Positions 20,262 to 30,215 are shown, numbered from the stretch's first letter. The stretch is DNA of 64,000 nucleotides from Anaerolineales bacterium (GCA_030834895.1 JAUQXA010000032.1:124001-188000); one strand, 5' to 3'. The notes: generated by a model not told the origin, from the sequence alone. Program-made: numbers and translations.

Positions 20262-21185
20262 ATGAACTATAAAATCCTGATCATCGTTCTCCTCCTCGCA
20301 CTCTTGCCTGCCTGCTCACAGTCGGCTGTGCCGGTTGACACCCCTCTGCCTCCCAACTACATCTCAACCGTTGTTGCATTGACCGGGCAGTCTGCTTTTG
20401 CCACGGCCAGTGCGTTGGCTCCCTCGCCGACAGAAACGCCCACGCCAACGGAAACACCCGTCCCGACCACTCCGCTGCCCAGCCCCACCCCGACCTTCGA
20501 GCCGGGCTTTACCGAATTCGCGCAGATCCGCTTTATTTCGCCGGGACCCATGTCCAGCCTAGTTTCACCTATCAACTTGCAAGTGTTGCTGATCTCGGGA
20601 GAAAGTCAACTGGTGCGGATCGATCTCCTCGGCGAAGATGGACGCATCCTGCAACGGTCACTGGAACGTGTGACACGCGACCCGGGCGGCGGCGTTTATC
20701 GCAGCATTGAACTTGATTTCGAGATTCGCGCCGTGTCTGAAAAAGGATACATCCGCATCAGTTCAAAGGATGACCGCAAACGCATTCAGATGCTGAACAC
20801 CATGCCCGTGCTTTTATACTCCATCGGCGAGAATCAGATCACCCCGATTGGAAACATGATGTATGAACGGGTCATGTATGAGGGTTTGGAAGAGGGGGAT
20901 GAGGTCTTTGGCGGGGTCCTCAATCTAAAGGGGCGTTTCTGGCCCTTCAACGATCAACCGGTTTTTCTGGAATTGATCACACCGGATGGAAAGGTCGTTG
21001 CATCGCGTATGCTCGACTTCAAGGGGATCGACACTGAACCTTTCGAGACTACATTACCCTACAAGATCACGGAACCGACATTGGTACGGCTTTCCATCCA
21101 TCAGGACAGTCCCGATCTCCCAAGCGACCCAGAGTTGAAACAATACATTTATGTCCACACCATGGAGTTGATGTTGTATCCGTAG
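20262..21185 (+). CDS. T/P-rich lipoprotein, hypothetical
   Basis: LLLALLPACSQSAVP lipobox and PT-rich linker. Confidence 0.7.
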   Translation: MNYKILIIVLLLALLPACSQSAVPVDTPLPPNYISTVVALTGQSAFATASALAPSPTETPTPTETPVPTTPLPSPTPTFEPGFTEFAQIRFISPGPMSSLVSPINLQVLLISGESQLVRIDLLGEDGRILQRSLERVTRDPGGGVYRSIELDFEIRAVSEKGYIRISSKDDRKRIQMLNTMPVLLYSIGENQITPIGNMMYERVMYEGLEEGDEVFGGVLNLKGRFWPFNDQPVFLELITPDGKVVASRMLDFKGIDTEPFETTLPYKITEPTLVRLSIHQDSPDLPSDPELKQYIYVHTMELMLYP

Positions 21186-21214
21186 TTTGGAGTCCATCAG
21201 CTTGCTGATGAATT
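21186..21214 (-). repeat. Dispersed palindrome with GGACTCCAAA tail
   Basis: tttggagtccatcagcttgctgatgaatt; shares layout with 25177-25209 and 27836-27867. Confidence 0.5.
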
Positions 21215-21228
21215 TTGCCCCCCAACAA

Positions 21229-21259
21229 AAGTCCCGCCATCGAATTGATGACGGGACTT
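21229..21259 (-). terminator. Intrinsic terminator for rplY
   Basis: aagtcccg / cgggactt stem with tttt on the minus strand. Confidence 0.65.
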
Positions 21260-21275
21260 ATTGATCTGAAGAAGG

Positions 21276-21947
21276 CTACTTCTTTTCCGGGGTTTCTTCT
21301 TCCTTCTTGCCGCGTTCAACGCTGAGAGATGGAGCTGCAGCCTCGGCACTAGGAACCACCTCGGCACCTTCAGCCGCAACCGGCTCCTTCTCCTCCTTGG
21401 CAAGTGTGGCGATGATCACGATTTCATCCTCATCATCCAGCACCACGACTTTCTCAGGAAGAGCAATGTCACGCACGCGGACACTGTTACCAATCTCCTT
21501 AATGGAGGAAATGTCAACGCTGATACGTTCGGGCAGGTCAGTGGGGAGACATTCCACTTCGAGCGCCTCCATGCGGTGAACCAGCACAGCGCTGAAATCC
21601 TTCACTGCCGAAGCAACACCCGTGAACGCCAGGTGCACCTTGGTGCGGATCTTCTCGGTCAGGTCAAGGGCAAGCAGGTCGACGTGTGTCAAGTTGCCCT
21701 TGATGTAGTTTCGCTGCCTGTCGCGCACGAGCGCCGCATATTCCTTGCCTTCCACGTCGATCGTCAACAGCGTGGACGAGGTCAGCTTGGATAACACAAG
21801 GTTGGCTGTGTGGGCTTCCAATGAAATGGCAATCGGCTCGACGTGGCGGCCATAGATTACCGCGGGTAATTGTCCCGCGCGGCGCAAAGCCTTGACCTGC
21901 TTGCCGGTCACGTCCCGTTTCGTTGCCTTCAATACGATCTTTTCCAT
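21276..21947 (-). CDS. rplY: 50S ribosomal protein L25 / general stress protein Ctc
   Basis: MEKIVLKATKRDVTGKQVKALRRAGQLPAVIYGRHVEPIAI..., ECLPTDLPERISVDISSIKEIGNSVRVRDI; acidic Ala/Glu tail. Confidence 0.93.
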   Translation of the reverse strand: MEKIVLKATKRDVTGKQVKALRRAGQLPAVIYGRHVEPIAISLEAHTANLVLSKLTSSTLLTIDVEGKEYAALVRDRQRNYIKGNLTHVDLLALDLTEKIRTKVHLAFTGVASAVKDFSAVLVHRMEALEVECLPTDLPERISVDISSIKEIGNSVRVRDIALPEKVVVLDDEDEIVIIATLAKEEKEPVAAEGAEVVPSAEAAAPSLSVERGKKEEETPEKK

Positions 21948-22128
21948 CTTTACTCCTCGGGCGCCTCTCACCGCGTTCTTCGCGGTTACCTTCACCCTAT
22001 GAAATGAATTTCTGCAAAGCGGCCGCGCCGCTCAACATTCAGGGCAGAAAACGTGCCTCCTCGCGGAGGCACAATGTCAATAGCGGACTGCATTTTATAC
22101 TTGGGTGGGTATTTCGTCAAGTGATTTG

Positions 22129-23016
22129 CTACTCTGAGACCAGGAGCCACTTGGCAAATCGCCCATGCAGGTGACCGACGCCCCGCGCAATATTCATGAA
22201 GATCGTCCACAGCAGGAAACCCGCAAAGATCAGGAACGGATACGTCCACACGGGCAAAATATAACGAATACCATTGTTCATCATTATCGCACCCTGATCT
22301 AAAAATTCCTGCAGAAACGGAATCGCGATCAATGAAAGCGAGATACTCAACATCATCACGAGCACCACAAAATAGACGATCCCCAACACAAACTGAACAA
22401 CCATGTAAACCAGCATCAGCCAAGTCGCCTTGTCGGTCAGGAGCGCCTTGAGCCTGTCGAACCATTTCATGCCGTGGTGTGAGAACAGCGGACGGCGCGG
22501 CATCCGCTCGCCAAGCAGTGCCTCCACCAGACGTCCTTCAAGCAGGGCAAGTCCACGCACAGAAAGGAGGAAAAGCAAGGCAAAAGGCAAACCAAAGATA
22601 AAAATGGCAAAGGAGACGGAAAGCGAGAGTCCTGTCACCGCCCAAGTGAAATAGAAAACGCCTGTCACAAAAGCGATCAACATGTAAAGCAATGCGCCCC
22701 ACGCACGAGCATCGGCATAGACGCCGAAAAAGCGGATAATCCACGACTGGGACTTTGAGGTTGGCTTCAACGATGGTGACGTGCGTCTTTCCACTTCCTT
22801 GTAGGCGGATGCGGTCTCCTCGGGTGAACCGTATTCTTCGACAATGGTTTTCAGCGCATCGGATTCTTTCAATTCGGCATTTTGCTCGCGTGCCACAGCC
22901 AGCGCTGTGGATAAATGCTCACGCGCGTCGGCAAGCGCATCCTGAAGAAGAGCCGAATCGCTTCCCCGCATTTCGTTTTTCAAAGCCTCGAGATATTCAT
23001 CCATCGTATTAAACAT
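22129..23016 (-). CDS. HAAS/DUF1700-like membrane protein
   Basis: N-terminal 'MDEYLEALKNEMRGSD...LADAREHLSTA' and 'IVEEYGSPEETASAYKE', then TM segments; adjacent to PadR gene. Confidence 0.65.
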   Translation of the reverse strand: MFNTMDEYLEALKNEMRGSDSALLQDALADAREHLSTALAVAREQNAELKESDALKTIVEEYGSPEETASAYKEVERRTSPSLKPTSKSQSWIIRFFGVYADARAWGALLYMLIAFVTGVFYFTWAVTGLSLSVSFAIFIFGLPFALLFLLSVRGLALLEGRLVEALLGERMPRRPLFSHHGMKWFDRLKALLTDKATWLMLVYMVVQFVLGIVYFVVLVMMLSISLSLIAIPFLQEFLDQGAIMMNNGIRYILPVWTYPFLIFAGFLLWTIFMNIARGVGHLHGRFAKWLLVSE

Positions 23017-23020
23017 AATG

Positions 23021-23377
23021 TCATCCTTTCAATATCGTATCCACGAATTTCTTCGTCTGCTTCCAAACTTCCAACCATTCCTTCAATGCTTCACGCCCCT
23101 CAGCTGTGATGGTGTAATATCTGCGCGGCGGACCCGAAACCGACGGCTCGACCAGGCTGCTCAACAAACCGTTTTCCTCCAACGAGCGCAGCACAGGATA
23201 CAAAGTCCCCTGTTTCATCAGCGGCAAGTCGGGGCTGTTCTCTTCGAGCAACTTGGCGATCTGGTAGCCGTACATCGGTTCGATGCTGCAACTTAGCACA
23301 TTTAACAGCACCAATGAAGATGTACCGGCGTTCATTTCCTTCTGGAACTTCCTTGTGGCAAAAGAAACGTCAGCCAT
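23021..23377 (-). CDS. PadR family transcriptional regulator
   Basis: SLVLLNVLSCSIEPMYGYQIAKLLEE...LMKQGTLYPVLRSLEENGLLSSLV..PRRYYTITAEGREALKEW. Confidence 0.93.
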   Translation of the reverse strand: MADVSFATRKFQKEMNAGTSSLVLLNVLSCSIEPMYGYQIAKLLEENSPDLPLMKQGTLYPVLRSLEENGLLSSLVEPSVSGPPRRYYTITAEGREALKEWLEVWKQTKKFVDTILKG

Positions 23378-23463
23378 ATTGTCTCCTGTATTATCAAATA
23401 ATTACTACTAATAACTTTATAATAGCATTAGATTATTATTATGTCAAGGATGAGAATAGAAAA

Positions 23464-23485
23464 CCTCCACCTTTTCGGGTGGAGG
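23464..23485 (-). terminator. Intrinsic terminator for folD
   Basis: cctccacc / ggtggagg stem, minus-strand T-rich tail (ttttctattc). Confidence 0.6.
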
Positions 23486-23553
23486 GTGCACATCGAATCC
23501 AACGACTCCCATCGTCGGATTCAAGAGTCCGGAGACTTTTGAATGCGCACGTA

Positions 23554-24432
23554 CTACGGGTTTTGAATTTCCGCCGCGCGGAAGGTGTTCTTCATCAGCA
23601 TGGCAATGGTCATGGGACCCACGCCGCCGGGGACGGGGGTGATGAACCCGGCCACTTCCTTCGCTTCGGCAAAGTTCACGTCGCCCACCAGGCGCTGTCC
23701 GCTCTTCTTGGTAGCATCTGGGACAGCGTTGATGCCCACGTCGATGACCGCAGCGCCGGGCTTGACCCAGTCGCCGCGAACCATTTCGGTGCGACCAATC
23801 GCCGCAATGACGATGTCCGCCTGACGGACGGTGCCGGGCAGATCCTTCGTCCGTGAATGACAGACGGTGACGGTGGCATTCTTGCCAATCAACAACAAGG
23901 CGGCGGGCATACCGACGATGTTCGAGCGTCCCAACACAACCGCGTTCGCGCCTTCGATTTTCACGCCCGATTTTTCGAGCAAATAGATACAACCATAGGG
24001 GGTGCAGGGCACAAACAAAGGCTCACGTCCCTTCTGTGCCAAACGACCGATGTTCAGCGGGGAGAATCCGTCCACATCCTTTTCGATGTTGATGAGTGAA
24101 AGCACACGCTCTTCATCGATATGGGATGGCATGGGCAATTGAACCAGAATACCGCTGATGCCTTTGTTGGCGTTCAACTTCCTGACCAATGCCTCGACCT
24201 GTTCCTGTGTGGCATCGGCGGGCAGGTGCTCGCTGACAGAACCCATGCCGAGTTCCTGACAGGCTTTCCCTTTGGACGTCACATACGCCGCCGAATCGGG
24301 GCGGTCGCCAACCAGCACAGTCGCCAGCGTGGGTTTGGTCTTGCCAGCCGCCGTCCGTTTCGCAACCGCCGCCGCAACTTCTTCACGCACTTGTTGGGCA
24401 ATCAATTTTCCGTCAATTAGTTGGGCCGTCAT
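23554..24432 (-). CDS. folD: Bifunctional methylenetetrahydrofolate dehydrogenase/cyclohydrolase
   Basis: TLATVLVGDRPDSAAYVTSKGKAC, GILVQLPMPSHID, VLGRSNIVGMPAALLL, VTVCHSRT, DVGIN, VPGGVGPMTIAMLMKNT. Confidence 0.97.
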   Translation of the reverse strand: MTAQLIDGKLIAQQVREEVAAAVAKRTAAGKTKPTLATVLVGDRPDSAAYVTSKGKACQELGMGSVSEHLPADATQEQVEALVRKLNANKGISGILVQLPMPSHIDEERVLSLINIEKDVDGFSPLNIGRLAQKGREPLFVPCTPYGCIYLLEKSGVKIEGANAVVLGRSNIVGMPAALLLIGKNATVTVCHSRTKDLPGTVRQADIVIAAIGRTEMVRGDWVKPGAAVIDVGINAVPDATKKSGQRLVGDVNFAEAKEVAGFITPVPGGVGPMTIAMLMKNTFRAAEIQNP

Positions 24433-24516
24433 GGCTTGCTCCTTTTATGTGAAATATCGCACAAGATTATACAAGTAATCTGACATTTCAGTACGTGACA
24501 CTTATCCTGCCTGATG

Positions 24517-25176
24517 TCATGGTTTCAAAACCACGAAATTATCGAAGATAATATCCACACCGGGCTGGTCGAAAGTCCCAGCCAGCAGACCCACGTCCCC
24601 CGCCTTGAGCGTGGAATCCTGCACCGAGGCGACGTTGAAGCCGTTGACATAGAACGTCAGCGTATCTCCGATGCAATCCGCCCGCAGATGGTTGACCGCC
24701 ATACCGATTTTGATATTGTCATTCGACTGCATTTCGCTTTGACCAAGTAAAACACCGTTACCACCCGCGAAAACGCCGATACCGTAAAAGCCGTCGCTGG
24801 AGATGAGGAAGAAATAATAAGCGTCCCCGGTCATGCGGCAGAGCAAGCCAATGCGATTCGCGTCGGGACCGCCCAATTTGCCCGCGTCCACTTCCATACG
24901 AACATCGGCAAAGTCTTTATGGGGCGTGGACCAAAAATTTGTATTGAGTGCACTGACCAGGATACGGTATCCCGACGCATTGTAGTCCATTGTGCCTTCG
25001 GATGTGGTGAAACGCCGCCAGCCGGAGGTTGTTTGTGAAAAGTCATCCTGAAACAATGCGCTCCCCGAAGCCTTGCCCTGATCTTGCGGCGCGGAAGTGG
25101 CTGGCGTAATTGCGGAACAGGCATAGAGAAGGGACAGCAAAACCAGTGAGGGAAGAAGACGTTTCATGGGCATCAT
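24517..25176 (-). CDS. Lipoprotein with LamG/DUF1080-like beta-sandwich
   Basis: LLYACSAIT lipobox; FQDDFSQTTSGWRRFTTSEG...VDAGKLGGPDANRIGLLCRMTGDAYYFFLISSDGFYGI. Confidence 0.65.
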   Translation of the reverse strand: MMPMKRLLPSLVLLSLLYACSAITPATSAPQDQGKASGSALFQDDFSQTTSGWRRFTTSEGTMDYNASGYRILVSALNTNFWSTPHKDFADVRMEVDAGKLGGPDANRIGLLCRMTGDAYYFFLISSDGFYGIGVFAGGNGVLLGQSEMQSNDNIKIGMAVNHLRADCIGDTLTFYVNGFNVASVQDSTLKAGDVGLLAGTFDQPGVDIIFDNFVVLKP

Positions 25177-25209
25177 TTTGGAGTCCGACAGATCGCTGTC
25201 GACATGCGA
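25177..25209 (-). repeat. Dispersed palindrome with GGACTCCAAA tail
   Basis: tttggagtccgacagatcgctgtcgacatgcga; stem cgacag/ctgtcg. Confidence 0.5.
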
Positions 25210-25218
25210 AACTTTGAT

Positions 25219-26235
25219 TTATTCTTTCGACTTTGAGGTGGATTTCCTTACCGCGGGTTTTCTTTTTACAGGTTTTGCGGGGATTTCCTCCCCGGCATCT
25301 TCCTCGTCATCCTCTTCCACAGATTCCTCTGCAACCGCCCTGCGGCGGATGCGGGGTTTTTCCTCGACTGGTTTGATGTGATATTCCTCCTCCCAACCTT
25401 CAGCAAACGCGAGTCGCCACTTCCCATAGCGGACCAGCAGGAACAACACGCCGGCAACCGCCATCAAAAACGCAACAAGCATGGAATATGTGATAAAGGA
25501 ATCGCCGATACGGGGCTGATCCGGACGGAAGAATTCGATAAAGACACGCGCCAGTCCCGCCGCAACCAGCCACCCGCCGAAGATCGTGCCGGGTTTGATT
25601 TTCTCCGAATAGCGCAGGGCAATCCAAAGCAGGAGCAAGCCGAGGAGGATATTCAAAATCATCTCATAGGCAAAGGTTGGGTGAAAACGTGTGGTCTCCA
25701 GTGGATACTGAGTCAGGTCACTGTACTGCGGCAAACGACTGGTATAGTTGGTTATCAGAATGCCCCAGGGAAGTTTGGTCGGCGGACCATAAAGTTCCTG
25801 ATTGATGAAGTTTGCCGGGCGTGCCAGTGCCTGGCCAATCAAGGCCGCCGGGGCAATGGAATCAACAAAAAGCCAAAAGTCCATGCCGCTGTTTTTCAAA
25901 AAGAAATACAAGGCAAGCGCACCGAAGAGCAGTCCGCCAAAGAAGTGAAGTCCGCCCTCCCAAACATAGAGCATCTTAATCGGATTATCGAGATAATAGG
26001 AACTGCCGCCAAGAATACTGTTGACCACATACCAAATACGCGCTCCGATTATTCCCGCGGGCAAAACCCAAACCATCGCATCCCAGATCGCCTCGTCGTT
26101 CTCACCACGCCGTTGAATCTCCTTCCCCGCGATCCACGCGCCCACCACCGCGCCAAACATCACCAGCACCCCATACCAGCGCAGGGTGACTGTCCATATA
26201 AACAGTTTGAAGGAAAAAATTACAGGATCTATCAT
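25219..26235 (-). CDS. lgt: Prolipoprotein diacylglyceryl transferase
   Basis: LRWYGVLVMFGAVVGAWIAG, YVWEGGLHFFGGLLFG, IGQALARPANFINQELYGPPT, HPTFAYEMILN, RVFIEFFRPDQ. Confidence 0.95.
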   Translation of the reverse strand: MIDPVIFSFKLFIWTVTLRWYGVLVMFGAVVGAWIAGKEIQRRGENDEAIWDAMVWVLPAGIIGARIWYVVNSILGGSSYYLDNPIKMLYVWEGGLHFFGGLLFGALALYFFLKNSGMDFWLFVDSIAPAALIGQALARPANFINQELYGPPTKLPWGILITNYTSRLPQYSDLTQYPLETTRFHPTFAYEMILNILLGLLLLWIALRYSEKIKPGTIFGGWLVAAGLARVFIEFFRPDQPRIGDSFITYSMLVAFLMAVAGVLFLLVRYGKWRLAFAEGWEEEYHIKPVEEKPRIRRRAVAEESVEEDDEEDAGEEIPAKPVKRKPAVRKSTSKSKE

Positions 26236-26264
26236 CGTTACCTCTTCAATTATGTTGACTTCAC

Positions 26265-26302
26265 AAGTGACAGTCACCTTGCGATGCGGGTGACTGTCAC
26301 TT
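26265..26302. repeat. Perfect palindrome aagtgacagtcacc-N10-ggtgactgtcactt
   Basis: 14-bp perfect inverted repeat; same core at 18585-18623. Confidence 0.75.
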
Positions 26303-26331
26303 TCAGGGATTATATCACTCCAAAAACTCGG

Positions 26332-26360
26332 TTGCATCATCCTGATGAGAGTGCTATAAT
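26332..26360 (+). promoter_or_regulatory. Sigma70-type promoter for rho
   Basis: TTGCAT (26332-26337) - 17 bp - TATAAT (26355-26360). Confidence 0.65.
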
Positions 26361-26486
26361 ACGGGCACTTCCCTAAGTGGTGAGCAATTCATATTTATGG
26401 TCCACACATCATAAACTGCGTGTGTGGAAAGCAACGAAAACCTTGACCGACACCCCTGATTCGAAACAAACATTCTAAGGAAATTT

Positions 26487-26518
26487 ACCAGCCCGCATAA
26501 TGGGGCGCTGGTCTTTTT
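26487..26518 (+). promoter_or_regulatory. Terminator-like hairpin in the rho leader (putative attenuator)
   Basis: accagc-N14-gctggt followed by cttttt, ending 38 nt before rho ATG at 26556. Confidence 0.55.
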
Positions 26519-26555
26519 GCACTTCAATTCCAAATCCCTCAAGAGAAAACACAAC

Positions 26556-27836
26556 ATGAAAATACTCGAACTAGAGAACGAACCTCTATCCAAACTGCGC
26601 GGCATGGCAAAAAGCCTGAATATCCCAAATTTCAACCGCATGAAGAAGGAATCCCTTGCGATGCTGATTCGTGAGGCGGAAGCGCAAAAGGAGGGCATCG
26701 AACTGCGCGGCGGTGTTTTGGAGATCATGAGCGAAGGCATCGGCTTTTTGCGAGCTCCCAATTACCGCATTAGCGACCAGGATGTTTACGTTTCGCAGGC
26801 GCAATTGAGAAAATATGACTTGCGCGCCGGGGACCTGGTCATCGGGCAGGTACGCCCGCCGCGCGAAAGCGAAAGACATTTTGGCTTGCTAAAGGTGGAA
26901 TCGATCAACGGCTTGGAACCGGAAGCGGGGAGCACACGCAGAGTGGTTTTTGAAAACCTCACTCCCATTTTTCCAGAAAAACGGTTCGACCTTGAAATCG
27001 ACCATGACACCCTCGCCCCCCGTCTCATCAACCTGATCGCACCCATCGGACGAGGTCAGCGCGGATTGATCGTTTCCCCACCCAAGGCGGGCAAGACAAC
27101 AATTCTCAAGCAAATCGCAAACTCCATTTCAACAAAATATCCCGATGTGCATCTCATCATTGCATTGATCGGCGAACGTCCCGAAGAAGTAACCGACATG
27201 GACCGCTCGGTGGATGCCGAAGTGGTTGCCTCGACCTTTGACGAACCCGTTACTTCCCACGTCCGCACGGCGGAACTTGCCTTAGAGCGCGCTAAGAGAT
27301 TGGTCGAGATCGGTCGCCACGTGGTAATCTTAATGGACTCGATCACCCGCCTTGCTCGCGCCTATAACCTTGTGGTCAACCCCTCCGGGCGCACCCTTTC
27401 CGGCGGCATGGACCCTTCGGCGTTGTACCCACCCAAGAAGTTCTTCGGCGCAGCCCGCAATGTGGAAGATGGCGGCTCGTTGACCATCATCGCCACCTGT
27501 CTCGTGGACACTGGCTCCCGCCTCGATGACGTAGTGTATGAAGAATTCAAAGGCACCGGCAACATGGAATTGATCCTGTCACGCAAACTTCAGGAACGAC
27601 GAATCTTCCCCGCTGTGGATATTGAACGCTCATCCACCCGCCGCGAAGACCTGCTCCTCGGACCCGACATCCTCCAGCGAGTCTGGCTCATGCGCCGCAT
27701 GTTCATTCAAATGATCTCCCCCCCACCCCAGGGCGCTGGCATGGATTCCGCGGTCGCCACCGAAGCCATCATCACCCGTATGGATCGCGCAAGGAACAAC
27801 ATCGAGTTCCTCGAAAATTTGACCAAGGATGCCTAA
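26556..27836 (+). CDS. rho: Transcription termination factor Rho
   Basis: [100 protein letters not shown]. Confidence 0.98.
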   Translation: MKILELENEPLSKLRGMAKSLNIPNFNRMKKESLAMLIREAEAQKEGIELRGGVLEIMSEGIGFLRAPNYRISDQDVYVSQAQLRKYDLRAGDLVIGQVRPPRESERHFGLLKVESINGLEPEAGSTRRVVFENLTPIFPEKRFDLEIDHDTLAPRLINLIAPIGRGQRGLIVSPPKAGKTTILKQIANSISTKYPDVHLIIALIGERPEEVTDMDRSVDAEVVASTFDEPVTSHVRTAELALERAKRLVEIGRHVVILMDSITRLARAYNLVVNPSGRTLSGGMDPSALYPPKKFFGAARNVEDGGSLTIIATCLVDTGSRLDDVVYEEFKGTGNMELILSRKLQERRIFPAVDIERSSTRREDLLLGPDILQRVWLMRRMFIQMISPPPQGAGMDSAVATEAIITRMDRARNNIEFLENLTKDA

Positions 27837-27867
27837 ATTCAAACAGCAAGCTGTTTGAGTCCAAATT
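27836..27867 (+). repeat. Dispersed palindrome with GAGTCCAAA tail
   Basis: aattcaaacagcaagctgtttgagtccaaatt; stem tcaaacag/ctgtttga. Confidence 0.5.
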
Positions 27868-27876
27868 GATGACAGA

Positions 27877-29091
27877 ATGAAAAAAGCTTTAGAGAATATT
27901 CGCTCGTTCTTTTCCGCACTCGGCGCAAGGTTCAAACGCAAGCCAAAGGAACAAAAAGCGGTGGCGGCGGTAAATGAGCCAATCACTACACCGCGCGGAC
28001 AGGCTGCGCAATCTGCCCAAGGTACAAAGTCCAAAAAGGTGGATCGGTTTTCGGTCATCAGCTGGGTGGTGACTTTGCTATTGGTGACGACGTTATTGGG
28101 CGGGACGGTCTTTTATAAAAATTCACATCCCACGGCCACCACTCCCATCAAACAGCCGACAAGTATCCCAACGAGTGAACCGTCAGCCGGGACACAAGCA
28201 CAGGTCGGTGCGCCAGTCATGGCGACGAGTGGAGGCGGGTTTTCATCCATCTCGCGTAAATTGCAATTGAAAACAAACATCCCCGAACGCGAACGTTACG
28301 AATCCATCTCGTATCGCGTCACGCGCGGCGACGCCATGCTCAGCATCGCGGAGCAATTCAAACTTAAATCCGAGACGTTGCTTTACGTCAACGCACAACT
28401 TGAAGATAATCCTCACAACCTGAAGCCCGGTATGGAGTTGACCATCCCGCCGGTGGACGGGTTGTACTACACCTGGAAGGATGGTGACACTTTCGACTCT
28501 GTCGCCGAAGAATTCGGCACCACTGCAGACGCGATCATCAATTTCCCCGGCAACAGGGTGGACCTGACTGACCCCAAAATAGAAGCCGGTTCCATCGTAA
28601 TGATCCCCGGGGGCACGCGTGAATTACGCAACTGGGCAGCGGATCTGCAAACAATGGGAAGAGGCGCAAACACCGGCACAGGAGGACCAAATGTCACGAA
28701 TGCCTGCGGCGGCGGTCCGGTTGCTTCAGGTTACGGGTGGCCTGCCGATAATCATGCGCTTTCCGGCAATCCGTATGGACCGGGACATCTTGGCATCGAC
28801 ATTACAGCGCCAGAAGGCTCCAATGTGTACGCCGCCGGCTCGGGCGTTGTAACAATGGCACAGGGCGGCTGGAATTACGGTTACGGCAATGTGGTGCAAA
28901 TCGACCACGGCAATGGCGATGTTACAGTTTATGCCCACTTAAGTTCCTACATTGTCGGCGTGTGCCAGTTTGTTGGGCAGGGCACAGTCATCGGCTATTC
29001 GGGCAATACAGGTAATTCCTTCGGCGCACATCTGCATTTCGAGATTCGCCGGGGCGGTTCGAATATCAACCCGTACGATATTGTTCAATGA
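27877..29091 (+). CDS. Membrane-anchored LysM + M23 peptidoglycan endopeptidase
   Basis: LysM 'YRVTRGDAMLSIAEQFKLKSETLLYVNAQL'; M23 'GHLGIDITAPEGSNVYAAGSGVVTMAQGGWNYGYGNVVQIDHGNGDVTVYAHLS...IGYSGNTGNSFGAHLHFEIRRGG'. Confidence 0.95.
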   Translation: MKKALENIRSFFSALGARFKRKPKEQKAVAAVNEPITTPRGQAAQSAQGTKSKKVDRFSVISWVVTLLLVTTLLGGTVFYKNSHPTATTPIKQPTSIPTSEPSAGTQAQVGAPVMATSGGGFSSISRKLQLKTNIPERERYESISYRVTRGDAMLSIAEQFKLKSETLLYVNAQLEDNPHNLKPGMELTIPPVDGLYYTWKDGDTFDSVAEEFGTTADAIINFPGNRVDLTDPKIEAGSIVMIPGGTRELRNWAADLQTMGRGANTGTGGPNVTNACGGGPVASGYGWPADNHALSGNPYGPGHLGIDITAPEGSNVYAAGSGVVTMAQGGWNYGYGNVVQIDHGNGDVTVYAHLSSYIVGVCQFVGQGTVIGYSGNTGNSFGAHLHFEIRRGGSNINPYDIVQ

Positions 29092-29174
29092 GAATGTAAA
29101 CAGCTAGACAGGTACAGGTACACACGGAACTCCCGAAACTTCCTTGTGTACTTGTTTTCCTGTATACTCATCAC

Positions 29175-29951
29175 ATGAACGAACACTCCCTCAGAAAAAA
29201 ACTCTCCAAACTCGATATTGGCGGACTGCGTTATTTTGATTCCATCGGCTCGACAAACGATGAAGCACTTGCGTGGGCAACGTCAGGTGCTCCTGATTTC
29301 TCGCTGGTGATTGCGGATGAGCAGACTCACGGACGCGGCAGACTTGACCGAAAATGGTTCACCCCAAAAAGAAGCGGACTCGCCGTGAGCCTGATCTTGC
29401 GTCTCCCGGCCTCCCATCTCCCCTATTTTTCCCGCACCGGCGGGTTGGCCGCGCTTTCCATTGCCGAAACCTGCTCCGGGCTGGGACTCGCTCCGCGCAT
29501 CAAATGGCCCAACGATATTTTGATCAACAGTAAAAAGGTTGCGGGAATTCTGATCGAAAACATATGGGCGGGAGATGAAGTGGATTCTTTGGTCATCGGC
29601 ATGGGCGTCAACGTGTACAAGGACTCCGTTCCACCTGCCGAACTTTTACAATTCCCTGCCACCAGTCTCGAAGATGAACTTGGAAAAAACCCTCCTGCAC
29701 GGGAGGAAATCCTGTTCAAAATCCTGAGCGCCTTTACCCACTGGCGTGAACGCATCGGGACAGATGAGTTGATTCAAATCTGGGAAAAATTGCTTGCCTT
29801 TCGCGGCGAACAGGTCCAAGTGTCGGGTGACATTCCCATTACGGGAGAGCTCCTTGGGCTGGAATCCGACGGCAGTTTGCGCCTGCGTGATGCAAGTAGT
29901 AAATCCGTGATAGTTCGCTTTGGGGATGTCAGCCTGAGGCCCGGTGCATGA
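29175..29951 (+). CDS. birA: Biotin--[acetyl-CoA-carboxylase] ligase
   Basis: FDSIGSTNDEALAWA, ADEQTHGRGRLDRKWFTPKRSGLAVSLILR, IKWPNDILINSKKVAGILIE, GMGVNVY. Confidence 0.95.
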   Translation: MNEHSLRKKLSKLDIGGLRYFDSIGSTNDEALAWATSGAPDFSLVIADEQTHGRGRLDRKWFTPKRSGLAVSLILRLPASHLPYFSRTGGLAALSIAETCSGLGLAPRIKWPNDILINSKKVAGILIENIWAGDEVDSLVIGMGVNVYKDSVPPAELLQFPATSLEDELGKNPPAREEILFKILSAFTHWRERIGTDELIQIWEKLLAFRGEQVQVSGDIPITGELLGLESDGSLRLRDASSKSVIVRFGDVSLRPGA

Positions 29952-29977
29952 TATACTTTCGGTGAACAGAGGTGACC

Positions 29978-30211
29978 ATGTTTGATAATCTTCGCCAGGA
30001 TGCCGAATCCAGTCCGTTCTACGAGGAAGAGGGTGCCACAAAATTCCAGCCCGCCTCCAGCACAGAGTCGTTTTTTAGTCCACCGGCCAGTTCGAGGCGT
30101 ATCTTGGGCATGACGGGCGTTCAACGTTTTGTTGTCGTCTTTATGCTTTTTCTTGCAGTGTGTCTTATCGGCGGAATGGCGTTGGTGATTCTGGGAAAGA
30201 TTGGATTCTAA
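29978..30211 (+). CDS. Small single-TM protein, hypothetical
   Basis: MFDNLRQDAESSPFYEEEGATKF...VVVFMLFLAVCLIGGMALVILGKIGF. Confidence 0.5.
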   Translation: MFDNLRQDAESSPFYEEEGATKFQPASSTESFFSPPASSRRILGMTGVQRFVVVFMLFLAVCLIGGMALVILGKIGF

Positions 30212-30215
30212 CAAA

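Noticed and set aside
25378-26376. 332-aa plus-strand ORF
   Set aside because: Antisense to lgt, which is unambiguous.
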